Position numbers and translations under genes: made by a program. A DNA stretch of 64,000 bases, taken from NCBI GenBank assembly GCA_036009045.1, contig DASYML010000008.1, positions 1 through 64,000 on the forward strand. The letters are read 5' to 3'. The notes below the pieces were generated by a model. The model worked only from the letters and a program-made list of their open reading frames with translations. It had not been told where the DNA came from and made no database searches. Below are positions 27,201 through 36,341 of the stretch, in pieces (positions within the stretch are counted from its first letter, which is position 1; each line of letters begins with the position of its first letter). The stretch comes from DASYML01 sp036009045. Lineage in GTDB: Bacteria > Acidobacteriota > Blastocatellia > Pyrinomonadales > Pyrinomonadaceae.

Positions 27201-27938
27201 CTCTTCGGCGGCTCGCCCATCGGGAGCATCATCCAGAATCCATACGACCGCAACTCTTTGAGGTCCGTCTCGCCCAACAGCATCCCGCACGTCTTCGTCG
27301 TCAACTACCTGCTTGAGCTTCCCTTCGGTAAAGGCAAGCGCTTTCTCAATCAGGGACGCTGGGCTGACTTCTTCTTCGGCGGCTTCCAGTTGAGCGGCAT
27401 TCAGCGCTATCAATCAGGCTTGCCGCTAGTCATACGCCTGACCGGGCAGGATGCCTTTACGGGGAGTGGGCCAACCGGCTTCAACACGGACATCCGTCCC
27501 AACCTGACCGGGCAGCCGATTCTGACGAACAACACTCAACTGGTCAACGGTCGCGCGCAAATCTTCAACCCGAACGCTTTCTCAACTCCGCCGAGTTTTA
27601 ATCGCAACGCACCGCCGGAGTTTGTCGGCGGCTCGATCAATCCCGCCTACATTAGTTACTACGCGGACCCGTTGCGATTCTTCGGCAACGCCCCGGCGGT
27701 CCTTGACCGTGCGCGCGACCTGCCCTTCCTGAGCGAAAATATCAGCCTGCTCAAGAAAACGCGTCTCACCGAAACCATGACGCTGGAGTTGGGCGCGGAG
27801 GCTTTCAATATCTTCAACCGCCACCGGCTCAACCAACCGGGCAGCGATCTCAACGAGGGAGTCGGCTTCAGCTTCTCAAGCATTGATGCCGGATATGGCC
27901 CACGCATCGTCCAGATTCGCGTGCGCTTCATCTACTAG
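24231..27938 (+). CDS. TonB-dependent receptor, Oar-like, with carboxypeptidase-regulatory-like domain
   Basis: About 1235 residues from the ATG at 24231 (GGGGGAA just upstream). The signal peptide (FSIALLAALLLLLMCAVPALA) is followed by a carboxypeptidase regulatory-like beta-sandwich (GTVTGTVTDPNGAAVPNAKV), a plug domain (RINGGQGLGTEILIDGA, SAEFGNSSGGVVNFTLKSG) and a large outer-membrane beta-barrel ending in aromatic IRVRFIY. Acidobacterial Oar-like receptors of this build often head polysaccharide-utilisation loci. Its position before GH, gal and ABC genes supports import of a glycan fragment. It ends at a strong terminator. Confidence 0.93.
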   Translation: MKSDRAFSIALLAALLLLLMCAVPALAQSDRGTVTGTVTDPNGAAVPNAKVTATNLNSNEVRETTTSDEGTYTLPELKADPYRISVELQGFKTATANDVIVAVQVTRRADFKLEIGEVSNVVTVSADATPVLQTDTPVRQTNVTERQVKELPLLVTSEAAGRTPLAFIFLDSNVTAGSSGTGSNNATNASNFRINGGQGLGTEILIDGAATRRTQKGTFFTEVAPGPNAYQEFTLSTSSYSAEFGNSSGGVVNFTLKSGGNAYHGEVYDLFQNNALNANSFLNNAQGLQINRDHQHDFGGNIGGPIMLPRFGEGGPTHYSGKDRAFFFFNFEGYRFAQGENVLVSVPTLRMRQGDFGELLTDPEILRRNGGPIFIYDPTMPVNARNQIPGNDLRGYISPVTGGSIIDPVGFNIAQFFPTPNRPGVFRNYLASTTVPNTMNNPTFKLDFILTPKQRLAFSYSFRNNTRINGGAPRFPAPFVGDGVWNQFFKSQFFRLQHDYTIGPTLLNHFNAGYNRYDVANRNFTEGFNELSLGFRPGSIQNKAFPKIAFPGYGDAADPFNPNVRAYQGIGSTFFSDRLRDNAAELSDFVTYVHGRQTMKFGADVRSAQFNVHQLLDPGGEINFRANQTANNCCDIPSQGFPIASLLTGATEFSFNSQQTIDPGWRQFTQSYFVQDDIKVSQRLTLNAGIRYDLPGLRHESHDRFRGFDPTVPNPAAGNRLGAIVGAGGQSGLQAQYKTLAKPDYSNIGPRIGFAYSLNDRTVLRGGIGLYYAPVLYGFGGNNTLTEGTIGYNSPRPANINGGADANPDLFLRNYRSMPGIDPNGQFIGSDIDYFDKNFKTGRTLQYGVDIQRELPYNFALQLSYTGHRASRLRSDLGRINAVPLNALKLGFELLNKPLRDVTAAERAFAQSAGITLAASPGAVFTGFDGSVGQSLKPFPQYGFIRNQLESQGHSWYNAATIKLDRRFARGIQFGLSYTFSKLITDASEDLFGGSPIGSIIQNPYDRNSLRSVSPNSIPHVFVVNYLLELPFGKGKRFLNQGRWADFFFGGFQLSGIQRYQSGLPLVIRLTGQDAFTGSGPTGFNTDIRPNLTGQPILTNNTQLVNGRAQIFNPNAFSTPPSFNRNAPPEFVGGSINPAYISYYADPLRFFGNAPAVLDRARDLPFLSENISLLKKTRLTETMTLELGAEAFNIFNRHRLNQPGSDLNEGVGFSFSSIDAGYGPRIVQIRVRFIY

Positions 27939-27960
27939 TCAACACGGTCTGAGAGGCGAA

Positions 27961-28007
27961 CGGCGCGGGAAAGTGTCCATCAACTCTTCCCGCGCCGCTC
28001 GTCTTTT
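27961..28007 (+). terminator. Intrinsic terminator after the TonB receptor
   Basis: CGGCGCGGGAA (27961-27971) pairs with TTCCCGCGCCG (27987-27997) over a 15-nt loop, followed by a short T-run at 28004-28007. Confidence 0.75.
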
Positions 28008-28044
28008 AACGGCGAGACAGTGAGGCCCAAGAGCGGTTGACGAT

Positions 28045-29826
28045 ATGGAAAAGACAGTCAGGCGCAGAGCTACAGCGGAGGGGGCGCAGAGCGTCAAGCG
28101 ATACTCTCCGCGCGTCCTCTATACTGCCTCTGCGGTGAATTATTTTCCGCGTACGCTCAATAACGGATTCAACTCTCATACACAATCCGAACGTTCGACG
28201 CGCATCGCATCCGTCTTCTCCTTAATCTTCTCGCTCTCCTTCATCATCGGAACGTGGAGCACGGCGCTTGCCGTTCAGGCCCAGACCGCTCCCGCGAAAG
28301 AGAAGGCCGCAGCGCTCGTCAACGAAGGAGCGGCGGCGCTCGAACGCGACGATTTAAACGCGGCCCGTCAATCATTCCAACGCGCTCTCGAAGTTGACAG
28401 GGACAACGTCGCGGCGCACACCTACCTCGGCGTCATCGCTGACCGCGAAGGCAATCTGGTCGAGGCCGAAAAACATTTTTCCGCAGCCGCCATCGCCGCC
28501 CCTCTCTCGCCCGAAGCGCGCAATAATCACGGCGCGATATTGCTCCGCATGGGCCGCCGGGAACAGGCCGCGACTCAATTTGAAATCTCTCTGCGTCTAG
28601 ACAAAAACCAGCCCAGCGCGCTCATCAATCTGGCCCAGATTCGCTTTGCCGCCAACACGCCTGAAGGACTCCAACAGGCGCGCGAACTATTAGAAAGAGC
28701 GCGCGCCATCGCGCCCGACGCGCAGATCGCGCGCGACCTTCTGGTGATCGCGCTGCGCCAGCGCGAGACAACTGCGGCGGCACGTTTTTACGCTGACTAT
28801 AAAGAACAGATAGCGGGCGCGCGGGGCCGTCTCATCGAACCGCAGGCGCGTGCGGAACTCGGCGCGGCGCTGCTCGGCGCGGGCCTCGCGGATGAAGCCG
28901 TCAACGAATTGAACGCCTCGTTGCAGGCCGCCCCGAACAGCGCGGATGTCATACTCCTGCTCGCGCGTGCTCACATGGCACGCAAAGACATACAGGCTGC
29001 GGGCCGCACGCTGGAAGGGGCCGTCGCGCGCGGCCTTGAGGCTGGTCCAATTTACGCCGCGCTGGCGGATGTCTACGAGATGAGCGGGCACGTCGAGAAC
29101 GCCATCCCGGCGATGCGTCTCGCCATCGAGCGCGACCCGCGCAACGAGCAATATCGCTTCCGCTACGGGATGCTCCTGACGGATACGCAGGCGCCCGGCG
29201 CAGCCGTCCTCCGCTTGCAGGAAGCGCTCAAGATCTTTCCCAATTCGGCGCGTCTCTGGTTCGCCCTCGGCATCGCGCACTTCGCGGACCATAACGCCGA
29301 AGAGGCCGCCAGAGATTTTCAGCATGCGCTTGAAGCCGACCGGAAGTTTGCGCCCGCGCTCGCTTACATAGGCATGACGGAGGCGGAGCAGGGCCAGTAC
29401 GCGCGCGCCATTGAGGACTACGAACGAGCGCTCGCCGTTGACGAAAAATTAACGGTCGCGCACTACCTTCTGGCCGACGCGATTCTCAAGGAAACTTCGC
29501 CGGACCTCTCGCGCGCCGAATCGCATCTCCAGCGCGCCGTCGCACTGGACCAATCATTCGCGCCCGCGCGTCTCGCGCTTGGCAAACTCTATGTGCGCCT
29601 TAATCGCCTTGAGGATGCCGTCGCACAGCTTGAGCGCGTCATCGCTTTAAATCCGAATCTGGCTGAGGCGCACTATCAACTTGGCCGCGTCTACACACGC
29701 CTCAAGCGCGAGCGCGAGGCACAGGTCGCGCTCGCAACCTTCAAGCGCCTCAGCGACGAGCAGAAAGAGCAGGCGCAAAACGAGCGGCGCGAGATTGTCC
29801 GCCGTCTCGCCAACGTGATGTTTTAA
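28045..29826 (+). CDS. Exported TPR-repeat protein
   Basis: Up to 593 residues. The hydrophobic export signal SVFSLIFSLSFIIGTWSTAL begins only around residue 56, so the real start may be GTG at 28135 rather than ATG at 28045. The upstream codons (28070-28150) resemble a decayed C-type hairpin. The mature part is a continuous TPR solenoid of about 12-14 units (VNEGAAALERDDLNAARQSF, AEAHYQLGRVYTRLKREREA). It is located between the TonB receptor and the glycosidases. It may scaffold the receptor complex or bind substrate; no catalytic motif is seen. Confidence 0.85.
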   Translation: MEKTVRRRATAEGAQSVKRYSPRVLYTASAVNYFPRTLNNGFNSHTQSERSTRIASVFSLIFSLSFIIGTWSTALAVQAQTAPAKEKAAALVNEGAAALERDDLNAARQSFQRALEVDRDNVAAHTYLGVIADREGNLVEAEKHFSAAAIAAPLSPEARNNHGAILLRMGRREQAATQFEISLRLDKNQPSALINLAQIRFAANTPEGLQQARELLERARAIAPDAQIARDLLVIALRQRETTAAARFYADYKEQIAGARGRLIEPQARAELGAALLGAGLADEAVNELNASLQAAPNSADVILLLARAHMARKDIQAAGRTLEGAVARGLEAGPIYAALADVYEMSGHVENAIPAMRLAIERDPRNEQYRFRYGMLLTDTQAPGAAVLRLQEALKIFPNSARLWFALGIAHFADHNAEEAARDFQHALEADRKFAPALAYIGMTEAEQGQYARAIEDYERALAVDEKLTVAHYLLADAILKETSPDLSRAESHLQRAVALDQSFAPARLALGKLYVRLNRLEDAVAQLERVIALNPNLAEAHYQLGRVYTRLKREREAQVALATFKRLSDEQKEQAQNERREIVRRLANVMF

Positions 29827-29905
29827 GTGGGGAGTCTGAGAGTCTAGAGTCGGGAGTCTGAAAGTTTTAAAGTTTGAAGTCTGAAGTCTTGAGTATGAGG
29901 TTTTG
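29827..29905. repeat. D-type tandem words (AGTCTGA), direct orientation
   Basis: Degenerate AGTCTGA/AGTCTAG/AGTTTGA words repeat about eight times after the TPR gene stop. Unlike the other D elements the complementary arm is missing, so it looks like a half element. Confidence 0.65.
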
Positions 29906-29961
29906 ATTTGAGGGGCTGGCTCTTTGTGTCAGTTCCGAGTTATCAGCGAGGGGGTTTCTGT

Positions 29962-30669
29962 ATGTTGATTTTTTCTCGTCTTGTTTCGTGCTGCATGATT
30001 CTCTGTGGTGCGGTGATGATGGCGAGCGCGCAGCAGCCAGCCGCTTCACAGGGTCAAACCGGGGCGCAGGCTCAGGGTGCGCCCGTGGTTGACGAGTGGA
30101 GCGACGATTTTGACGGGAACGCTCTGGACCAAACCAAGTGGGAGCGTTTCACTTTTGAAGGAGCGAGCGGCGGCAAGATCGAAGTCAAAGAGGGGCAGCT
30201 ACGTCAGCGCGGGATGGGCGGCTCGCGCTTCGGCGTGCGCAGTAAGCAGGGCTTTACCAGCGACCGTTTCATCGTCGAAGCGACGGTCGCCAGGGTCGGC
30301 ACGGCGCTTCCCGAAGAGGGCCAGAAAAGTCTCCCCCTGGGCTTTGCGACCATCTCCATCATGTTCGACAGCACGGGCCGCAATCGCATCGAGTGGATTC
30401 TCACCAGCGAAGGCACGTTCGAGGCATGGTCCGTGATTGACGGCAGGGGCGAGCGCCTGGACAACCGCAAGCTCGGAACCAAGGTAGAGCATCCGACGCT
30501 CGGCATCGTCCGTCGCGGCGATGAATTCTTCTTCATGCTCAACGGCCAGCCGGGCCTGCAAAAGACCATCAAGAATCTGCCGCGCTCTTTTCACGTCATG
30601 CTCTACGGCTTCGGCTCATCGGAAAACAACTGGGACAACGTGCGCGTCGTGACGCCCAAACAGTCCTGA
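29962..30669 (+). CDS. Exported concanavalin A-like (LamG/GH16-type fold) protein
   Basis: 235 residues from the ATG at 29962 (GAGGGGG eight bases upstream). The signal peptide LVSCCMILCGAVMMASAQ is followed by a single beta-sandwich: WSDDFDGNALDQTKWERFTF at the N-terminus, GKIEVKEGQLRQRG, then IEWILTSEGTFEAWSVIDG and a C-terminal ENNWDNVRV. This layout is typical of lectin-like domains of laminin-G/GH16/DUF1349 type. GH16 catalytic ExDxxE is absent, so carbohydrate binding is more likely than hydrolysis. It is part of the sugar locus. Confidence 0.78.
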   Translation: MLIFSRLVSCCMILCGAVMMASAQQPAASQGQTGAQAQGAPVVDEWSDDFDGNALDQTKWERFTFEGASGGKIEVKEGQLRQRGMGGSRFGVRSKQGFTSDRFIVEATVARVGTALPEEGQKSLPLGFATISIMFDSTGRNRIEWILTSEGTFEAWSVIDGRGERLDNRKLGTKVEHPTLGIVRRGDEFFFMLNGQPGLQKTIKNLPRSFHVMLYGFGSSENNWDNVRVVTPKQS

Positions 30670-30733
30670 CTGACAGTAGCTGTTTTGGAAAATAGTTAAG
30701 AGACCTACTTTCATTGGATGAAGGCGAAATTGT

Positions 30734-30870
30734 GAACTCACCATCGCAGACACAGAGAGCACAGAGTCAGCACAGAGAAATTGATTCAACAACTCTGTGC
30801 GTCCTCTGTGCTCTCTGTGTCTGCGGTGGTGAACTCCTCTTTCATAAGCGGTCAAGACAAACTGAATCAC
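30734..30870. repeat. C-type CACAGAG hairpin element, copy 4
   Basis: The core arms are CTCACCATCGCAGACACAG and its complement ending GTCTGCGGTGGTGA. The right flank continues to CAAGACAAACTGAATCAC at 30870, whose reverse complement begins C-type copy 5 and the orphan arm at 33809. It lies in the gap before the exported GH2 gene. Confidence 0.9.
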
Positions 30871-30910
30871 TAACTGACGAAATCAAGTACAGACAGATGT
30901 ATCGCGCCGG

Positions 30911-33805
30911 ATGATGAAACGCATACAAGATAGACGAGCGCCCTTTGGAACAGCCGGAACGGCCTGCGCCCTTTTGCTCTGGCTGCTCTTCTCCTGCGCC
31001 GCGCACGTCTCCGCGCAGGTTATCAAGCTGGACCAGGATTGGCAGTTCTTCGCGGACAAGGCGGGCACGGCCAGGAAGCCCGAAGCGCTGTCCTCGGACC
31101 CGTCCCTCTGGCGCAGCGCGCGCGTCGGTCTCTCATGGAACGCGCAGTTCGCGGACCTGCGCGATTACATGGGCGTGGCCTGGTATCGCACGCGCTTTGC
31201 TGCCCCGCAGGTCAAACCGGACGGTCATGTGCTCCTGCGCTTCGGCGCGGTTGATTACTACTGCGAGGTCTTCGTCAACGGCCAGCAGGTCGGCGCGCAC
31301 GAGGGCGGCTATACGCCGTTCGACTTAGACATCACGAAGGAAATTAAACCCGGCGCGAATGAACTCCTCGTGCGCGTGATAGACCCGCCGATGGATGAGA
31401 AGGAGAACGCCGCGCGCTTTCCAGATATGCTCTACAAAGAGATACCGCACGGCAAGCAGAACTGGTACGTGCAGACGGGCGGCATCTGGCAACCCGTGAC
31501 TTTAGAGATACGCCCGCGATTTTATATCGAGCAAATTCATGTAACGCCGCAAGTCAACGGCGACTTTCAATTGGATTTGAAACTTGGCGGAGTAACTCAA
31601 AAGGATAAAGATGCGCTCGTTGACCTTGAAATCTTCTTGAACGATCCTCAGGGGAAAAATGTTTATCGGAGAAGCTTGCTGGCGGGAACATCCGGCCAGC
31701 ATACCTATCTTGAACATCTCCCTTCTCCGCCACAGCTTTGGTCGCCGGATAAGCCGTCTCTTTATACGCTGATTATTAAAACGATGGCCGTCGAAAATGG
31801 TCGTGTTCTGGCTGGCTCTTATTCAGACAGCGCGAGCGCGCGTTTCGGCTTTCGCACTTTTGAAGCGCGCGGCAATAAGTTTTATCTCAACGGCCAACCC
31901 TTCTACATGATCGCGGCGCTGGACCAGGATTTTTATCCTGAGACCATCTACACACCGCCGTCCGAAGAGTATGTCCGCGACATGATGCTCAAGGGCAAGC
32001 GGCTGGGCCTCAATCTGCTGCGCTGTCACATCAAGGTCCCCGACCCCGTTTATCTCAAAGTCGCGGATGAAGTCGGAATGCTCGTCTGGTACGAGATACC
32101 TTCATGGAATGACTTCAACCACTTCAACGCGAAGGCCGCCGTGCGCGGCGAGAAGATTTTCGCGGAGCAGGTCCAGCGCGACTGGAATCACCCGTCCATC
32201 GTCATCCAGAGCATCATCAACGAATCGTGGGGCGCGGACCTCAAACAACAGGACCAGCGCCAGTGGCTGCGCGCGGCCTTTGCGAGAGCGAAGATACTGA
32301 CCGCGCCGCTCGGTCGCCTGATAGTTGATAACAGCGCGTGCTGCGACAATTTCCATGTCCGCACGGACATCGAAGACAATCATCGCTACAACTCTATCCC
32401 GGATGACCGCGCGGCTTTTGATAGCTGGGTCGCGGATTTTGCGACGCATCCGAAGTGGAACTTCAGCCCGCATGGCGATGCCGAAAGGACAGGGCAGGAA
32501 CCGCTCGTGCTGTCGGAGTTCGGCAACTGGGGTCTGCCAAAGCTGCCAAAGGATTTGCCGTGGTGGTTCGACCGCGATTTCGCCGGGCGAGAGGTAACGC
32601 GTCCGGCGGGTCTCTTTGATCGCTTCAAAGAATTCGGATTCGCAAGTCTCTTCAAGGACTACAACGCGCTGGCCGAAGAGACTGAGTGGCATCAATTCGT
32701 CTCGCTCAAACATGAGATTGAAGAGATACGCTCTCGCGGCTCCATTCAGGGCTACGTGATTACCGAGTTCACGGACATCAACTGGGAAGTCAACGGTCTC
32801 ATGGACATGTGGCGCAACCCGAAAGTTTACGCCGCAGAGCTTGCGAAGGTTCAACAGCCAGACGTGATTCTCGCGCGCCCGCAGAAGGTCAACTATACGA
32901 GCGGCGAGCGCGTTGAGATGCCGACGCTCTTCTCTCATTACAGCGCCAGGGATTTGAGCGGCGCGCGTCTTTATTGGTCCACTGATTCCGGGTCCAAAGG
33001 GAGTCTCCCCATTAATGGACCAATCAAACGCGCGAGCGTCGCGCCGCTGCCGTCAATCTCTTTTCCCGCGCCGCAGGTCAACGCCGCGCGCCGCTTGAGA
33101 TTGCTCCTCAAGGTGAGCGGGCGCGATGGCTCTCTCCTCGCGGAAAACAGTTACGACCTTTTCATCTTTCCGAAACCTGCGCCGGAGATACACACGGCGC
33201 TGATGGTCTATGCGCCTGACGAAGACAGCGTCGAGCCTGCGCTCATGAAGGCGTTGCGCGCGGCGGGTTACACGGTGCTACAGTTTGACCCGAACAACAA
33301 ATTCGGCACGCTCATCACCACTGTGATTGACAGGCGCGTGCAGCTTTACCTGCAAAAAGGCGGGCTGACGATTCTCCTCGCCGGAACGAAAGAGGCTCTG
33401 CCCGCGGACTCCAATTTCAAAGTGACGCCGCGCGCAGGCTCGGACCTGGACGGCAACTGGGTGACAAATTTCAACTGGATACGCGCAGGAGAGTTGCCCT
33501 TCAAGACCATCGCCTTCAACAAAGTCTCCGGCTTCGAGGCCGAGGCAAGCATCCCTCGCTTCATCATTCAGGGCGTGCGCGGTGAAGATTACGGAGATGT
33601 CATGTCGGGCATCTTCTATGGATGGCTCAACAACAACGCTGCGCTGGCGATGGGAATGCGCGCGGGCGAAGCGAAGATTTTCGCCACCACCTATCGCTTC
33701 GACGCGTACGGGCGCGACCCTTACGCGACGCACCTGCTCGACGCGATGATTCGCTATACGCGCGCACCGAACTTCGCGCCGAAGGCAAGTTTGATGAAGA
33801 AATAA
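30911..33805 (+). CDS. Exported glycoside hydrolase family 2 (beta-galactosidase/galactofuranosidase-like)
   Basis: 964 residues with a signal peptide (LLLWLLFSCAAHVSAQ). GH2 architecture is visible: an N-terminal jelly-roll sugar-binding domain (VAWYRTRF, LLRFGAVDYYCEVFVNG, HEGGYTPFDLDIT), an Ig-like domain, then the TIM barrel with the acid/base Glu in SIINESWG (about residue 437) and the nucleophile Glu in VLSEFGNWG (about 536), plus a C-terminal extension. The substrate is not certain; the locus points to beta-galactosides or beta-galactofuranosides. A patch at about 31500-31830 has visibly lower G+C than both flanks. A cytoplasmic paralogue is at 47120-50002. Confidence 0.92.
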   Translation: MMKRIQDRRAPFGTAGTACALLLWLLFSCAAHVSAQVIKLDQDWQFFADKAGTARKPEALSSDPSLWRSARVGLSWNAQFADLRDYMGVAWYRTRFAAPQVKPDGHVLLRFGAVDYYCEVFVNGQQVGAHEGGYTPFDLDITKEIKPGANELLVRVIDPPMDEKENAARFPDMLYKEIPHGKQNWYVQTGGIWQPVTLEIRPRFYIEQIHVTPQVNGDFQLDLKLGGVTQKDKDALVDLEIFLNDPQGKNVYRRSLLAGTSGQHTYLEHLPSPPQLWSPDKPSLYTLIIKTMAVENGRVLAGSYSDSASARFGFRTFEARGNKFYLNGQPFYMIAALDQDFYPETIYTPPSEEYVRDMMLKGKRLGLNLLRCHIKVPDPVYLKVADEVGMLVWYEIPSWNDFNHFNAKAAVRGEKIFAEQVQRDWNHPSIVIQSIINESWGADLKQQDQRQWLRAAFARAKILTAPLGRLIVDNSACCDNFHVRTDIEDNHRYNSIPDDRAAFDSWVADFATHPKWNFSPHGDAERTGQEPLVLSEFGNWGLPKLPKDLPWWFDRDFAGREVTRPAGLFDRFKEFGFASLFKDYNALAEETEWHQFVSLKHEIEEIRSRGSIQGYVITEFTDINWEVNGLMDMWRNPKVYAAELAKVQQPDVILARPQKVNYTSGERVEMPTLFSHYSARDLSGARLYWSTDSGSKGSLPINGPIKRASVAPLPSISFPAPQVNAARRLRLLLKVSGRDGSLLAENSYDLFIFPKPAPEIHTALMVYAPDEDSVEPALMKALRAAGYTVLQFDPNNKFGTLITTVIDRRVQLYLQKGGLTILLAGTKEALPADSNFKVTPRAGSDLDGNWVTNFNWIRAGELPFKTIAFNKVSGFEAEASIPRFIIQGVRGEDYGDVMSGIFYGWLNNNAALAMGMRAGEAKIFATTYRFDAYGRDPYATHLLDAMIRYTRAPNFAPKASLMKK

Positions 33806-33808
33806 GTG

Positions 33809-33846
33809 ATCGTGATTCAGTTTGAGATTGAGTGAAGATGAAAGAC
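33809..33846. repeat. Orphan outer arm of a C-type element
   Basis: GTGATTCAGTTTGAGATTGA, then GTGAAGATGAAAG. It matches the left outer arm of C-type copy 5 (from 43862) and the inverse of the right end of copy 4. No core hairpin follows here. Confidence 0.6.
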
Positions 33847-33881
33847 GGAGTTGAACCTTCAACACGATGAGGTTGAGCCAG

Positions 33882-34034
33882 ATGCAGCAAAGACGAATCA
33901 CGCTGGAAGACGGTCGTTACTTAATCTTCTACACTTTTGAAGACGAGGCCGCGCCATCGGAAGCGAGCAGTGACATCGAGAGCGCAAAGAGAGTCGAGCC
34001 TCAAGCGAAACCGCAGGCGGAGGAGGAACGTTGA
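33882..34034 (+). CDS. Small protein directly upstream of galT
   Basis: 50 residues from the ATG at 33882 (GAGG 8-9 nt upstream; an ATG at 33867 would add five residues). The N-terminal half is a compact hydrophobic segment, RRITLEDGRYLIFYTFEDE. The C-terminal half is a Glu/Ala/Lys-rich tail (AKPQAEEER). There is no signal peptide or Cys. Its stop codon TGA is immediately followed by the GTG of galT, and the galT ribosome-binding site (GGAGGAGG) lies inside its last codons, so translation is coupled. I recall similar LEDGRYLIFY micro-proteins in acidobacteria but no function is known to me. Confidence 0.7.
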   Translation: MQQRRITLEDGRYLIFYTFEDEAAPSEASSDIESAKRVEPQAKPQAEEER

Positions 34035-35086
34035 GTGTCTGAGCTTCGTTGGAATCCTTTACTCGGCGAATGGGTGGCGACGGCGACACAAAGGCAGGAC
34101 CGCACCTTCCTGCCGCCCAAGGACCACTGCCCCCTGTGCCCGACTCAGCCCGGAGGCTTTCCCACGGAAGTGCCCGAAAGCGATTACGACGTGGTCGTTT
34201 TCGAGAATCGTTTTCCGAGCCTCAAACCCGACCCGCCACCGCCCGCCGTCGAAGGCACGGACCTCACTCCGGTGCGACCCGGCCAGGGCGTCTGCGAAGT
34301 CGTGCTCTATTCGCCGCATCATTCTTCGACGCTCGCGGATGAACCCGTCGAACAGATTGACAAGCTGGTGCGCGTCTGGACAGAGCGCTATCAAGAGTTA
34401 AGCAAGCTGGACTTCGTCGAATATATCTTCGTCTTCGAGAATAAGGGCGAGGCCATCGGCGTCACCCTCCATCACCCGCACGGGCAGATTTACGCTTACC
34501 CTTTCGTCCCGCCGCGCGTCGCGCGCGAATTGGACCAGTCACTCGCTCATTATCAAAGCACGGCTCGCTGCCTCATCTGTGATGTTATTAATCAAGAGCG
34601 AAGCGACGGGCGGCGCATCGTCGCGGAGAATCGTTCCTTCATCGCGGTCATTCCCTTCTTCGCGCGCTGGCCTTACGAGGTCCACATCTATGCCTCGCGC
34701 CACCTGCAAGCGCTCACGGATTTGAGCCGCGACGAGCAGAAGGACCTGGCGGAGATTATCAAGATGGTCATCGTCGCCTTCGACCATCTCTTCGACATCT
34801 CGTTTCCCTACATGATGGTCATGCATCAGCGCCCCGTGGACAACGGCCTGTATGATGGCTCGCATGACGGCTCTTATTCTTACTATCATTTCCACATAGA
34901 ATTTTATCCGCCTTTGAGGACGAAGACTAAGATTAAATATCTGGCGGGCAGCGAGACGGGCGCGGGCATGTTCATCAACGACACGCTGGCCGAAGAGAAG
35001 GCAGCGGAGCTTCGCTCGCACGTCACGCCCGTCGTCTGGACCAGTAATAGAGACGGCCATCAGGATGCAGGAGGCGCGCGAGAAAG

Positions 35087-35090
<4 letters not shown>
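34035..35090 (+). CDS. galT: Galactose-1-phosphate uridylyltransferase (GalT)
   Basis: 351 residues. It has the N-terminal RWNPLLGEWV, zinc Cys pair C32-P-L-C35, and the active-site HPHGQIYAYPF near residues 149-158, in which the second His is the uridylylated nucleophile of the HIT-superfamily. The C-terminal HQRPVDNG and YHFHIEFYPP match the family's second His-rich zinc/substrate region. It transfers UMP from UDP-glucose to galactose-1-phosphate in the Leloir pathway. The start is GTG, directly after the small upstream gene, and the stop overlaps the galK TTG. No galE is present in this window. Confidence 0.97.
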
Positions 35091-36244
<1,154 letters not shown>

Positions 36245-36274
<30 letters not shown>

Positions 36275-36331
36275 GTCGAAAGACAGGCTCTTGCTCTTGA
36301 CTCACGACTCCAAACTCCCAGACTCCTGACT
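36245..36331. repeat. D-type word hairpin (GAGTCTGG words) overlapping the galK end
   Basis: Left arm AGTCAGGAGTCTGAGAGTCT, continuing GGAGTCGTGAGTC, pairs over about 35 bp with the right arm ending CCCAGACTCCTGACT. The first 30 bases are galK codons and the right arm ends about 10 nt before the lacI start. Confidence 0.9.
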
Positions 36332-36341
36332 GTTGAAAGAG

